DNA from: Pipra filicauda
Taxonomy: Eukaryota; Chordata; Aves; Passeriformes; Pipridae
Direction of reading: 5' to 3'
DNA length: 64,000 bases
NCBI RefSeq assembly: GCF_003945595.2
Contig: NW_024104300.1
Location: 992,001-1,056,000 of the forward strand
The translations under genes were made by a program, and so were the position numbers. Numbering within the stretch: position 1 is the stretch's first letter; every line of letters starts with the position of its first letter. The notes below the pieces were generated by a model, which made no database searches, was not told where the DNA came from, and worked only from the letters and a program-made list of their open reading frames with translations. Positions 1-34,329 of this stretch are shown here, in pieces.

Positions 1-257
1 GACCGCCACTAATGTCGCCACAACCGGGGGCTGAGAACCTTCTAACATTTAGAAGATTCGTCGGCCATCGGCTGGCTGGATCGAGGGAAGCAGCACTCCT
101 TGTGTTTCGGTGGTGTGTGCGTAGTCAGAACTGAAAGAAAGTGGAAGACGTGCACGGAAACTTGTCCTCAGCAGGCGGGAACTGCTGAGTGAGCTGACTA
201 CGAACTCCAGGTTGCGTAATTATTTTAAAGACTTCGTAACATTATAAGTAGGGTACA

Positions 258-1388
258 ATGGGGACTCAAATATCTTCTGAACAAAACCATATTTATTTAA
301 TTTTAAAACGCGAGCTTAAGCAGCATAGCGCGAAAATTGACGAACAGCCCTTGCAGAACCTGTTGCTGTGGGCCCAGCGTCACATGTCAGAACTGAACGT
401 TACCGACCTTCTTGATACGTGCTTGTGGGACTCGGCAACCGCCCGAAAAAACCTCAGCAGTCGCTGCCCGGGACGGGCCCCAGCCCCTGAGCGGAGCGCA
501 CAAGCACACTGCAGCCCGACACACGCTGCCCGGAGAGAGCCGTGTGAGACAGAACCACGGCCACCGCCGCTGCAGCCACCCTGTGCAGGGTCGGGGTGGG
601 AGCCAGCGCCAGCGAACTGCCGCGCTGCCTCGGCAAGTTCCTGTATCGCCGCCCGCTACCGCTCTCAGCAGCAGCAGCCAAGCAGCGGCCAGAGGCGCGA
701 GGTCAACACCCTGGAGCAGGTCCCTGAGGAAGGGCCGCCACCTCCGGCGCCTCAGCAAACAACGAGATCGAGAGACCCGCGCCGGCGGAAGCAGCAGCGG
801 GACCCGAGCGGGAACCACTCAGAAGGCAGGAAGGACCCGGAACCCGGAAACACACAAACGAAAGAGGCACCGCGAAAAACAAACACAAGCAGAACAGGAG
901 GTATGCAAAAACCGGGGCTATGGAGCGTGGGCGGCGGGAAGGATCCCACGGAGTGCCCGGGGGGCTCCGGGAAAGGTCCGAGGGAGGAAAAAGCCCAAGC
1001 GGGACCGTCGGCGAAGGAGGGAGCGAGCGGAAGCCCAGCGGCAACAGCACGAGAGAAACCCGGGAACAGGGACCCCAGAGACAAACGGAGTGGTGCAGAC
1101 ACAAAGCTGCCGACTTCAGCAGTAGTCAAAGCAGCAAAAACCCCCTTCCTTGATTTTTTTCCTTTTTCTTTGCAGCCTAAACTAAGAACTGGTCTTTTTT
1201 TGCAAACCCTTTTGTTTATCAACCTCTTTCAGTTTAACAGTGTGAGTAAGGCGAACAAAACGCTACCAATGGAGAGACTGTCCTCCTCCGCAAAACAAAC
1301 AAACAAACAAAAAAAAGAAAGAAAGAAAAAAAAGGGGGAAAGCGAAGGAAGCAAAGAACCTTTGCTGAATGAAGACACCCTTCCATAG
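258..1388 (+). pseudogene. gag-like open frame: matrix-like N-terminus plus proline/arginine-rich tail
   Basis: Open frame of 376 codons. It starts MGTQISS, which fits an N-myristoylation signal (Gly2, Ser6). Residues 2 to about 60 look like a retroviral matrix domain: short helices, a basic start and a WAQRH segment. From about base 430 the composition switches abruptly to very GC-rich DNA, and the protein becomes Pro/Arg/Gly/Gln-rich low-complexity sequence, open in several frames at once. From about 1140 it reads through a pyrimidine tract and an A-rich run and loses any gag character. No capsid homology region and no zinc knuckle is visible. I read this as a truncated gag, not a host gene. 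The GC-rich middle could be the variable region between matrix and capsid, or a captured sequence. Confidence 0.55.
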
Positions 1389-2767
1389 CTAATAGCCAGA
1401 ATTGTTTTTAAATGTATGCATAGCTGCATTTTTGAAAATTTTAAAGTTCTTTCAATAACAATTTTCTTTAAGTCCAAAAGCCAAATTAACACAGAAAGAC
1501 ATATATTTGCCTTAAAAATAGAAGAAGTATATATTTTATCCTTGAACTATAGGAATGTTTATATGTATTTGAAATTTAAATTGAACATGAAGTAAAATAT
1601 GCTTATGTTTTTACAGGTTATACTATCATAAAAAACAGAAAACATATATTACTAATCTAAGGGTGAGAAACAAAAAATGCCAATTTCTCAGTTCATAACC
1701 AAAAGACACTGTAAAATGAAAGCCAAAGGTAAGTTTGTATGATGTTTGTTCGATGGCCATCGAGTATGAATGTGTGAATGTACGCACGCGTGTGAAAATA
1801 CAATAATTAATATGTTCTGATTTATACACAAATGCGCATTACCTCACATGTGCACAAACACCCTTAGATAAAAAACAGAAAACATATCACCCTGAGTTGA
1901 ATAGAATTTCATTTGCAGAGATGTTTTAGGTTAAATAAAAGTTTTCAAAAACAAACACTAAAAAACTTTCAGGTAAAAGTCAGGAGCACACGAACCCTGA
2001 AGTCATCAAGTTATTAAGTTTGGTTCAAAATCAATTGCTTATAAGTCAATAGGATCTTTAGAGGATAGCTTCAATAAGATTTTATAAGAGTAATTTCTAA
2101 TAAGAAATAATGGAAATAAGTTGTTTAAACAAGTTTTGTATTAATCCAGGTTTATTTAGTTTAACATTGAATTTTTCCTTCTTGCATTTTGTTCCTTGTT
2201 TACTTTTCTATATCTAAAAATGTTTGATAGTCTTTTTGATTGGTTAAATGTTCTTAATGTTAGTGCTAAGTTTAAGGAAATAATTTTTGTAGCAATATGC
2301 AGAATACCTTAAAACAGCTATGATTCCTTCACATGCTTTTATAATGCCAAACCTTGTGGCCCAAACTATTCTGACACACGATGCCTTTGCATAATCATAC
2401 TTTCCATCTCAGGTATATAAAAGACTGTACATTTCCTTGAAAAAGGAGCCTCCTTGCTAACATTAATTTCACTTGTGGTATTAAAAGTAAGACTGCAATA
2501 TTTCTTGTTAGATCCATTTAAGAATACATTTGCTTCTAAAATGCAGCTATAGAATTTGTTATTACTCACTCTGAACTAATGCATCAAAGCATTGATAAGT
2601 TGAAGAAAAAAAACAGTAATCAAAGCTTAGATTACATGTTTAGTTAGCATGATAAATTTAATACTCTCGTTAAAGAAAACATTTATGGTAATATTTGCAT
2701 TCCTTTGTATTTTGTCTTGCATTAGCAAACGTTTGATCAAAGTTTTTTCCAAGTTTTTTGTTTTTTT
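1389..2767 (+). other. Non-coding AT-rich interior of the retroelement
   Basis: No open frame longer than about 70 codons and no recognisable pol or env remnant. A 20-base direct repeat is present at 1628-1647 and 1868-1887. The sequence is bounded on the right by the polypurine tract and LTR, so it belongs to the element or to something inserted in it. Confidence 0.5.
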
Positions 2768-2790
2768 AAAAAAATAAAAAAAAAGGGCAG
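2768..2790 (+). other. Polypurine tract
   Basis: An almost pure purine run ending AAAAGGGCAG sits directly before the TG that opens the LTR at 2792, the position where plus-strand priming occurs in retroviruses. Confidence 0.65.
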
Positions 2791-2791
2791 A

Positions 2792-3200
2792 TGTGGGAGC
2801 CCAAGCCCAGCTTTTAGCAAAAGAAAACAAGGGCTGACAAACACCTCATGGTCTGAAGGAGTTGGACCCTTCTCACAAGACCTGTTAAAGTTCTACCTTA
2901 TGGATTAAGCTTGGCTCCAGCAGAAATCAGAAAGGACTCTTGAGATGATTGTATCAGACCATGTCTAAACCCCTTTAAACCCTTTCCCCCTATGTAATCT
3001 TGGTTAAGGGAAATATTTAACCCATTGGGTGACGGTAGTAAAAACTTGTGTAATTCCCTAATTAACATAGCTCGTCCTCTTCATTAACATGTCCAGCCCC
3101 AGATGCCTTTAAAATAGTGTTTTCATGTTCAGTAAATTATTCCAGTTTCCCCATACTGGGATTGTGTCTAGCTTTTATTTTTCAGACCACCACTGCTATA
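2792..3200 (+). repeat. 3' LTR of the endogenous retrovirus
   Basis: Begins TGTGGGAGCC straight after the polypurine tract. A TATA-like TTTAAAAT lies at 3108-3115 and a variant poly(A) signal AGTAAA at 3131-3136, followed by a T-rich U5. The right boundary is near 3200; the exact terminal CA is not clear. Length about 410 bp. Confidence 0.6.
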
Positions 3201-3417
3201 CGTAATAGGAGAAGATACAACAAAATGCAGGACTCCATTCTTGTTACACTGCAGCTTTAAAAGAACTTCTCTTAAACATGACAAAATATTGATTTTTTAA
3301 CCACTTCAACATTGGACTGAATCTACAAAAACTCCTAGCAATGTGTAGCTCATAAATGCAAGGAAAGATGAGTAGAATTTAAAAATAAATAGGTTGGAGA
3401 TAGGTGGTTGGTAACAA

Positions 3418-3585
3418 TGGTTTGTGGGTGCCCCATCCCTGGAAGTATTCAAGGTCAGGTTGAACAGGGCTTTGAGCAACCTAACCTAGTGAAAGATGTC
3501 CCTGCCCATGGCAGGGGGCTAGACTTACATGTTGGAAGGTCCCTTCTGACCCAAACTATTCTATGATTCTAAGATTCTATTATCT
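3418..3585 (+). mobile_element. CR1 LINE 3' end fragment
   Basis: Carries the CR1 terminal block (GCCCCATCCCTGGAAGTATT, then GGAAGGTCCCTTCTGACCCA) and ends in ATTCTATGATTCTAAGATTC, a decayed form of the CR1 octamer tail. Confidence 0.85.
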
Positions 3586-5573
3586 GTATCCTGTTCATAC
3601 CTACATGAGTTTCAGCTGCGAAATGTAGGCACTGACATGTACAAATACCATGGCTAAAGAGCTTCCATACCTGTTAGGTTTGGAAAGTGCCCCATATTGT
3701 TCTTCAGAGCTTGCCTAGTAATAAACAATTCCTTTTGTGCTAAAAAGACTAAGCTCAAATGTTTCTTTTGTCCCATGTTAACTGTGAATGCAATATGCTA
3801 TAGAAATGCAGAATTGTTTGTGTAGCACTGAATGCAGTGTTAAATCCTGGTATTTTACATATTTGGGGATAGTTCTTGAAGTGGAACATTGCAGAAATAC
3901 AATGGCTGACTAGAGACAGATTAGAAAATCTCTGACCCAGGGAACAAGCAGAAAACACAGAAGTTGGAGGGAAGGAACCAGAGAAGAGACTAAGGAAGAA
4001 ACAAAGCAAAATACCTGTACGTCTAAAACCTACCTTTTTGTTGTTGTTGTTGTTTGTTTTCTTTGAAAATAATTTGCAAATACCATATCTTCAGGATGTA
4101 CTAACACCACTTTTCAGAACTGCGAACCCTGTAACCACACAGCATAGGGTGTGCATAATCTTATCCTGACAGATAGAACACTACTGGGTGAAATGAACTA
4201 ATCTGTTTTGTTACCAGTCTGATTCAAACTAAAACCCCTTTATTTGGGGAGGTGTGTTTTCATTATCTGCTGTCCCACAGGAAATATTTATCAAGAGTTA
4301 CAAGACCGAGACTTTTTTCTAATCAAATCATTGGTGCCCATAACTTTGAGATGTGACTTCTTTTCCAACGTATTTGTATTTGTAAGCAATTTTGCATTAG
4401 GAAATCCAGAATATCTATCTCTTCCCAAAATCTAATCAATCTGTTTCAAGAGATCATTAAATTGCTAGATATTTAGAGAGAATAATTTGATGAATTGCTT
4501 CAGTTGTCTAGAATCAAAAATCCAAAGGACTTCTGCTGCAGCAGAATTCAATGCCCTGTAGCATAGCAACTAATGTGGGAAAGGAACAAGTGTGACCAAA
4601 GATAGGCTTAGTACTTAAATAGGCCTGGAATAATTTTTGTGTGAAACCAACAAAAGCTCTAGAACAGGCAAAACCTGGAATTCCCTTCAGCCAGCCTTTG
4701 GTATTCCTATTTTAAAGTCTTAGCAGGTCTTACATTCCTTTACTAAAAATGTTAGAGAGTTGGAGCCTAGCGTGCTGTATTACACTTTTTTTAGTACCAG
4801 CTGAACAAATCTACTGAGAACTTCCAAGAGGTCTGCTTACCCCAAGAGCAGACCAAACCAGAAAATCATCTGATGATTCAGGCTACTATTTGAGCAAAAA
4901 AGGACATTTGAGTCTAGAATTCAAGGCCATACATGTATTTCAAAACAAAACAGTAATAGACACCTTGAATTTCCTGAGAAGCAGGCACATTTGGGAAGAA
5001 TACCTGACTTGGTGATATGAAGTTTAATTTGTGATTGAGGTTTTTTGGTGCAAGTTTGAGGAAAGTCTGATTCCCAGCTATGGACCACTTCTGTAGCAAT
5101 ACTTTTAAAGTAGTCAATGTTTAGTATTTATTACCCTTTGGCTTCTGCCAAATAACTTAAAAGCATCAGGTGTTGATTTATTTCATTCATGTATCTTCAC
5201 AAACTGTGCCGAGTTAGTTTTCTTGAGTCTTCCACCACCAAACCCCTCCATGTCATGACAGGTCCCTGTGACACCTTGCACTGTTGTGTTACAGATCGTG
5301 ACTCCTGCAAACCACAGCTGTGCCGCAGGCACCTGCACTCCCAGCTCCTAGCTGGGAAACTCCTGGTGACCTTCCCTGTGGATTTACTGAAAATCCAAAG
5401 CACGTGCCCCTTGCATCTGGCAATAAATGTTAAGCTTCCCATGACTTGTGTCGGTGAGGCACTGTGCTGCCTGTGGGGTGGGAGAGCCTGGTGCGGCAGG
5501 TGAAGGGCAGTTGCAAGTGGGCGGTTTGTGTTGCTCAACAAAATCATCAGCAAAGGTATTGGCAAAGGCGATT
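3586..5573. other. Intergenic, no gene recognised
   Basis: AT-rich sequence with a (TTG)n run near 4037-4058. The open frames are short and look random. Confidence 0.6.
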
Positions 5574-5850
5574 TACAGAATCACAGAATATTCTGAGTTG
5601 CATTATCTAGTCCAACCCTTAGCCCTGCACAGGACCATCCCCAAGGGTCACACCATGTGCCCAAGACTATCATCCAAATGCTTCTTGAACTTTGTCAGAC
5701 TTGGTGCTGTGACCACTTCCCTGGGGAGCCTGTTCCAGTGCCCAACCACTCTCTGGGTGAAGAACCTTTTCCTAATATCCAAGCTAAACCTCCCTGACAC
5801 AATTTCAGGCCGTTCCCTCAGGTTGTGTAAGAGTGAAAGTGTAATGAAGT
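5574..5850 (-). mobile_element. CR1 LINE fragment
   Basis: Antisense CR1: starts with the reversed tail (AGAATCACAGAATATTCTGA) and continues into the reversed end of ORF2. The - strand reads RKRFFTQRVVGHWNRLPREV, typical of the CR1 ORF2 C-terminus. Confidence 0.9.
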
Positions 5851-5994
5851 TTGTTGGCAAGGCTCGTTCTACTACTTATTAGTACCACTTTAGCACCACT
5901 AGAAGTGTACCACTAAAGTAATTTCCACACACTTTAACCACCTTAACTAGGTGGTTAAAGCACACAGATTAAAATGGGACTAAAATCTAAAATC

Positions 5995-6510
5995 ACATAG
6001 AATTACAGAGTAGTTAGGGTTGGAAGTGAACTCTAGAGATAATCCAGTCCAATATCCCTGCCATGGCAGGGTCATGTAGAGCAGGTTACATAGGAATGTG
6101 TCCAGGTGGGTTTTGAATGTCTCCAGAGAGAAAATCCATTACTTCCCTGGGCAGCTGTTCCAGCGCTCTGCCACCCTAAATGGAAAAAAGTTCTTCCTCA
6201 TGTTGAGGTGTAACTTCCTGTGTTCTAATTTATGGCCATTGCTCCTTGTCCTGTCGCTGGGCATCACCAAAAAGGCTCCGGCACCATCCTCTTGAGCCCT
6301 GCCTTCGAGATACATGCATGTGTTGCTGACATTCCCTCTCAGTCTGCTCTTCTCCACACTGAACAGGCCCAGCTCCTGCAGTCTCTCCTCACAGGAGAGA
6401 TGCTCCGGACCCCTGATCATCTTTGTGCCCCCGCTGGACCCACTCTAGTAGGTCCTTGTCTTTCCGGTACTGAGGATCCCAGAACGGGACCTAGCACTGC
6501 GCATGTGCCG
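5995..6510 (-). mobile_element. CR1 LINE fragment abutting the UBQLN1 promoter
   Basis: Antisense CR1 starting with a decayed tail at 5995 and running through reversed ORF2 C-terminal sequence (CAGGCCCAGCTCCTGCAGTC) to about 6510. Its 5'-truncated edge touches the CpG island of UBQLN1, and an NRF1-like motif at 6498-6509 lies at the seam. Confidence 0.88.
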
Positions 6511-6832
6511 CACAAGGTAGTGTTCGCGGAGGGGGGGATGGAAACGGTCGGGATGAGGACGGGAAGGCTGGAAAAGCGCGCGGGCCACGCCCCGCTCTCG
6601 TCACGCGGCTCAGGCCCCGCCCCGCCCTGGGGCGCGCGGCACCTCCCCGTTCTAGTAACTTCCCCGTTGGGCTGCGTCATCACGGCGCGCGACGGCCGGG
6701 CCGTTTCCGGTGTGGGGGCCGCGGCGGGAGCGCTCCGCTGGAGCCACCGGGAGCCGCCGGAAACCGCTGGGAACCTCGGCCAGGCTCTGCCGTGCCGTGC
6801 CGTGCTGTGCCCTACCCTGCCCTGCCCGCGGC

Positions 6833-29980
<23,148 letters not shown>

Positions 29981-31040
29981 CAGTGTTTCTTTTAACTTTA
30001 AAAAATGTAATTTATTTTTGATAACAGCTCTTAAATCTTTCAAATTGCTTTATTTCATTCTGACTCTTGGGATTGTCTTGTTATAACTAAAACCAGCCTG
30101 ATGCATTTGAAGGTGGAGTGCAGTAGTTTTCTTCAAACAGTGGGAATCAATGCATCTTCACTTTCTTGAATGCGTCAGTTATTTTGTTCTGCATTATTTG
30201 TGATTTTTTTTTGAAACAATATCAGCTTTCACAGTTGGATGAACAAGTTTTGTCTGACCTACAAATGGCCAATGTATTTACTACCTAAACAGTATCCTTT
30301 AGTAGTAATTTATGTAGATTAAAAAATTAAAAAAGGAAACAAATTAATTGAAGCTGTGGGTACCAATACTGCTCATTGTGATTTTGGCATGTTGTTTTTC
30401 TTGACTAGCAAAATGCTGGAAGATTTATACTACTTGAGTAATGTACCATCTTTTGCTTTAAATTGTATAAACACGATATATACAATGCAGACAGCTCATT
30501 TCTAGAGATTTACACCTTACAATAGAATGAGATTGTAAGTAATGGGAAAAAAATAAAAACCAACAAAACCCCCACAAACACCAAAAAAATAACACAGGAG
30601 AAAAAGTCATAGGACTTGGATTTGGTGTAGAATCTTCCAGGATCTTTGGTAACCATTTCAGAAAAAATGCTTAAGCAAGTTCAGTTAAAATATACTAGAA
30701 TTACTGTTCTGGTTGTCTCTTTACAGTTAACTGTACAGAAACTTGCATTATAACATTATCTCAGTATTCACAAAGATTAACTGTAAATTACTTTTGTCAT
30801 TGCGCAAATTAAACGGTGCAGAGCCTTGTGCTCTGGAATTGCTTCGAAGGCTTTTTGGCTTGTTCCACTGAGATTCTAACATATTCTGATTTGTAATTGG
30901 AGACATTATTTTCATTCATGGTCATATGATACTCTAATTACTTTTAACCACCAAGTAAAAATACTGTATAGCTTTTGAGTTTCTATTGGTAGTTACTTCT
31001 CTTGTGCACAGGTAATAAATGAATTAAAAAAGTCTTTAAG
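29981..31040 (+). other. UBQLN1: UBQLN1 3' UTR
   Basis: AT-rich untranslated region after the stop, ending near the AATAAA at 31014-31019. A further AATAAA at 30552-30557 sits in an A-rich run and could be an earlier site. Confidence 0.65.
31014..31019 (+). promoter_or_regulatory. UBQLN1: Poly(A) signal AATAAA of UBQLN1
   Basis: Canonical hexamer followed within about 40 bases by a G/T-rich stretch (GTGTGTTTGTAG), the usual cleavage context. Another AATAAA at 31249-31254 is a possible distal site. Confidence 0.65.
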
Positions 31041-31937
31041 CATCTTGTCTCAGTGTGTTTGTAGTTGATCCATTCTCTGGACTTCAAGGTGACTGTCCAG
31101 CTTCAGAGCGTTTGAGTGCGAGCTCTGGGAATATTCATCAGCTCTGGGCTAAGATTAGTAAACAACTGTTGGAGTGTGAGATGGAGGCAAGAGAGTAAGA
31201 GTTGCATGATGTTGAAGACTTCTAGCATAGAAAAAGTGGAGATAGAAGAATAAAAGTTTAAATGAATAACATCTGTTTTTTATTGGTCTTTCATGTCAGT
31301 GTAGTTGTGAACATACTCACTAAATTGTATTGCTTTTAAACACTTGGCTTGAGCACTTTCTTTTGACAAGTATAAATTCGATTTGCTTGAAAGCAGTGCT
31401 TGCAAGTGGTTTTAAGTTACCCACTTTGAGTTAAAGTTGTTAATCAGTCTGATGAAACAGAATTATAATGCAGTATAATGGGAGAAGTTGAGCACACTTC
31501 AGCATGTAGTGAAATTTTAAAAACTTTTGGCAAAGCCATGCATGCAGTTTGTCATTAAGTGCACTGTATTATCTCAGAAGAGAAGTTTTACTCACTGTTC
31601 AGTAATCCTCTCTTACTTTCCCATTAAGTAAATTGATCAAATAATGCTGCTGGATGGTACTGGGAAAAGTTCCAGAAAATCTCTTGATTGGCAGCCTCTG
31701 CCTTTGGATTGAAGATACATAGATAACAGCAGCACAGTGTTAAACAGACAGATAATTTCACAAATAAATTTTATTACAATCTAATTTAATATAATCAAAA
31801 CATTAGAAAAACCCTACAGTTTAGATTCAAAATTGTTATTATTTTTATTTCCTAGCCAGTGGTCAGATCCATCATCGTACCTTCACAGTGACTTCCATTG
31901 GAAGGGGAGCTTTCCATTGCCCTGAGTGCACGGCTAT
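31041..31937. other. Intergenic between UBQLN1 and the CR1 cluster
   Basis: No gene seen. Confidence 0.5.
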
Positions 31938-32530
31938 GATAGAATCATAGAATTGCTTGGTTTGGAAGGGACCTTAAAGGTCATTAGTTACAGACTCCCT
32001 CCCATGGGTAGGGATGCTGCCTAATAGACCAGGTTGCTCAGAGCCCCATACTGCCTGGCCTTTAACACTTGCAGGGATGGAGCACTCACAGCTTCTCTGT
32101 AACCTGTTCCATTGCCTCACCACCCTCACAGTAAATTTATTCCTAACATCTAATCTAAACCTGCCCACCTTTAGCTACAGGTTGTTCCCCCTTGTACTAT
32201 CACTCTATTTCCTTGTAAAAAATCTCTCTCAAGTTTTCTTGTAGGCCCCCTATAGCACCTGGAAGGTGCTGTAAGGTCAGCCTGGAGCCTTCTCCAGGAT
32301 GAACAATCCCACCTCTGTCAGCCTGTCTTCATAGGAGAGGTGTTTCAACCCTCTGATCAATTTAGTGGCCCTCCTCTGGACTTGCTCTAAGAGATCAGTC
32401 TTTCGTACATTGGGTGCACCAGAACTGGATGCAGTGCTCCAGGTGAGGTCTCACCAGAGTAGAGTAGAGAGGGAGAGTCACTTTCCTCAACCTAAGGACT
32501 GAGCCACGGTGCTTTTGATGCAGGCCTGCA
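31938..32530 (-). mobile_element. CR1 LINE fragment
   Basis: Reversed tail AGAATCATAGAATTGCTTGG at 31941, then reversed ORF2 C-terminus and RT-end sequence to about 32530. Confidence 0.9.
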
Positions 32531-32589
32531 TACGATTGACAATAGCAAATAAGATCCCCTGGAAAAACCTTTTTGCAGGTGCTGGGCTC

Positions 32590-34297
32590 TCTCAGTGTTG
32601 GTCCCTTTTCAGACATCACCTCCTAAGGTCACAGGAACAGACAATTCCCAAATACTGGAAGTCAAGCAGATGAGGCAGAAGGCCAGCTTGACTGAGCAGG
32701 GATCTTCACTTGCAAATAAAGCAAAAAAGGAAGGTGTATGCCTAGTGGAAGCAATGCGAAGTGACATGGGAAGAATTCAGAGATGCTGCTTGCTGCTATA
32801 GGGAGAAAATTCATCCAGCCAAGTCTCAGCTGCAGTTGGCCAGAAATGTGGGGGACAATAAAAAGACTGTTTTCACATATATTAATGGCAATAGACAGTA
32901 TAGAAATATCATAGAAATATCGTCCCATTACAGGATGGGGATGGTCACCTCCCAAACAGGGATGGAGACAAGACAGAAGTGTTTAAAGCTTTCTTTGTCT
33001 CTGTCTTCAACATGGATGATGGACCAAGGGGATCTCAGTGCCCTGAGCTGAAACCCCATGACTGTGAGAATGATCAACTCCCAATTGACCCTGAACTTGT
33101 GTGGAATCTGCTGATTGATCAAAGGAAGCCAGTTGATATAATCTTTTTGGATTTCAGTAAAGTTTTCAATACTGTCTCTCCCAGGATCCTTCTGGACAAA
33201 ATGCCCAGCACACAGCTGGATAAACACATCATGTGGTGGGTGAGCAATTGCCTCACGGGTTGAGCACAGAGGGTAACAGTGAATGGGGTAACATCAGGCT
33301 GGTGACCTGTCACTAGTGGGGTTCCACAGGGCTCCACCTTGGCCCAGTGCTCTTCAACATCTTCATAAATGACTTGGATGCAGGACTGGAAGGGATACTA
33401 AGCAAGTTTGCAGATGACACAAAACTGAGAGGAGCTGTTGACTCCCTTGAAGGCAGGGAGGCCTGCAGAGAAACCTCAACAAATGAGAGGACTGGGCAAT
33501 CACCAACCAGATGAAGTTCAACAAGAGAAAGTGATGGATTCTGCACCTGGGATGGGGCAACCCTGGTTGTACGGACAGACTGGGGAATGAGATAGCAGTG
33601 CCATGAAAAGGGACCTGGGGGTCCTGGTCGATATCAAGTTGAATATGAATCAGCAGTGCCCTGGCAGCCAGGGGGCCAACCGTGTCCTGGGGGACATCAG
33701 GCAAAGCATCGCCAGCCAGTCCAGTTGAGGGAGGGGATTGTCTTCTGCCTTGCACTGGTGAGGCCTCACCTTGAATATTGTGTGCAGTTTTGGGCACTGC
33801 AATATAAGAAAGATATTAAGCTCTTTAGAGAGTGTCCAAAGGAGGGCAACAAAGATGGTGAAGGGCCTTGAGGGGAAGCTGTATGAGGAGCGGCTGAGGT
33901 CACTTGGTCTGTTCAGCCTGGAGAAGAGGAGACTGACGGGAGACCTAATTGCAGTCTACAACTTCCTTGGGAGGGGAAGAGGAGGGGCAGGTACTGATCT
34001 CTTCTCTGTAGTGACTGGTGTCAGGACCTGAGAGAATGGCCTGAAATTGAGTCAGGGGTCATTTAGGTTGGAGATTTGAAAAAGCTTCTTCACCCAGAGG
34101 GTGGTTGGGCGCTGGAACAGGCTCTCCAGGGAAGTGGTCACAGCACCAAGCCTGACAGAGTTCAAGAAGCGTTTGGACAATGCACTCAGGCACATGGTGT
34201 GACTCTTGGGAATGGTTCTGTTCAGAGCCAGGAACTGGGCTGGATGATCCTTGTGTGTCCTTTCCAACTCAGCATATTCTGTGATTCTGTGACATTC
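32590..34297 (+). mobile_element. Long 5'-truncated CR1 LINE with RT remnant
   Basis: Sense CR1 of about 1.7 kb. Reverse-transcriptase pieces are readable in broken frames: FLDFSKVFNTVSPRILLDKM near 33150-33210, then [14 protein letters not shown] sequence and the FADDTKL active-site block near 33400-33430. The ORF2 C-terminus ([16 protein letters not shown]) follows, and the copy ends TCCTTTCCAACTCAGCATAT with a decayed tail. Stops and frameshifts make it inactive. Confidence 0.92.
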
Positions 34298-34329
34298 TGG
34301 GCTGCAAGTAGACGTTGCCAGGTAACGTA

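Larger units (their letters stand above)
1..3200 (+). mobile_element. Endogenous retrovirus, 5' end cut by window, internally reduced
   Basis: Retroviral layout seen in order: an untranslated leader, an ATGGGG start with a matrix-like protein (258), a long non-coding AT-rich interior, a polypurine tract at 2768-2790, and an LTR starting TGTGGGAGCC at 2792. The first ten bases of the window match the tract near the 3' LTR end (3184-3193) at nine of ten positions, so the window may open in the last bases of the 5' LTR. I could not identify a primer-binding site. No capsid, protease, reverse transcriptase, integrase or envelope reading frame is visible between gag and the 3' LTR. The copy is therefore either heavily deleted or a non-autonomous family. 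Class is uncertain; the matrix start suggests a beta/ERVK-like element. Confidence 0.7.

Noticed and set aside
1..40. Retroviral primer-binding site near the window start
   Set aside because: No TGG-initiated tRNA-complementary 18-mer could be recognised, so no call was made.
387..1222. Several - strand frames opposite the gag-like frame
   Set aside because: Shadows of the GC-rich block; no family resemblance.
32662..34031. Chains of 70-140 codon frames on both strands
   Set aside because: They are pieces of decayed CR1 ORF2 and their complements, not host genes.
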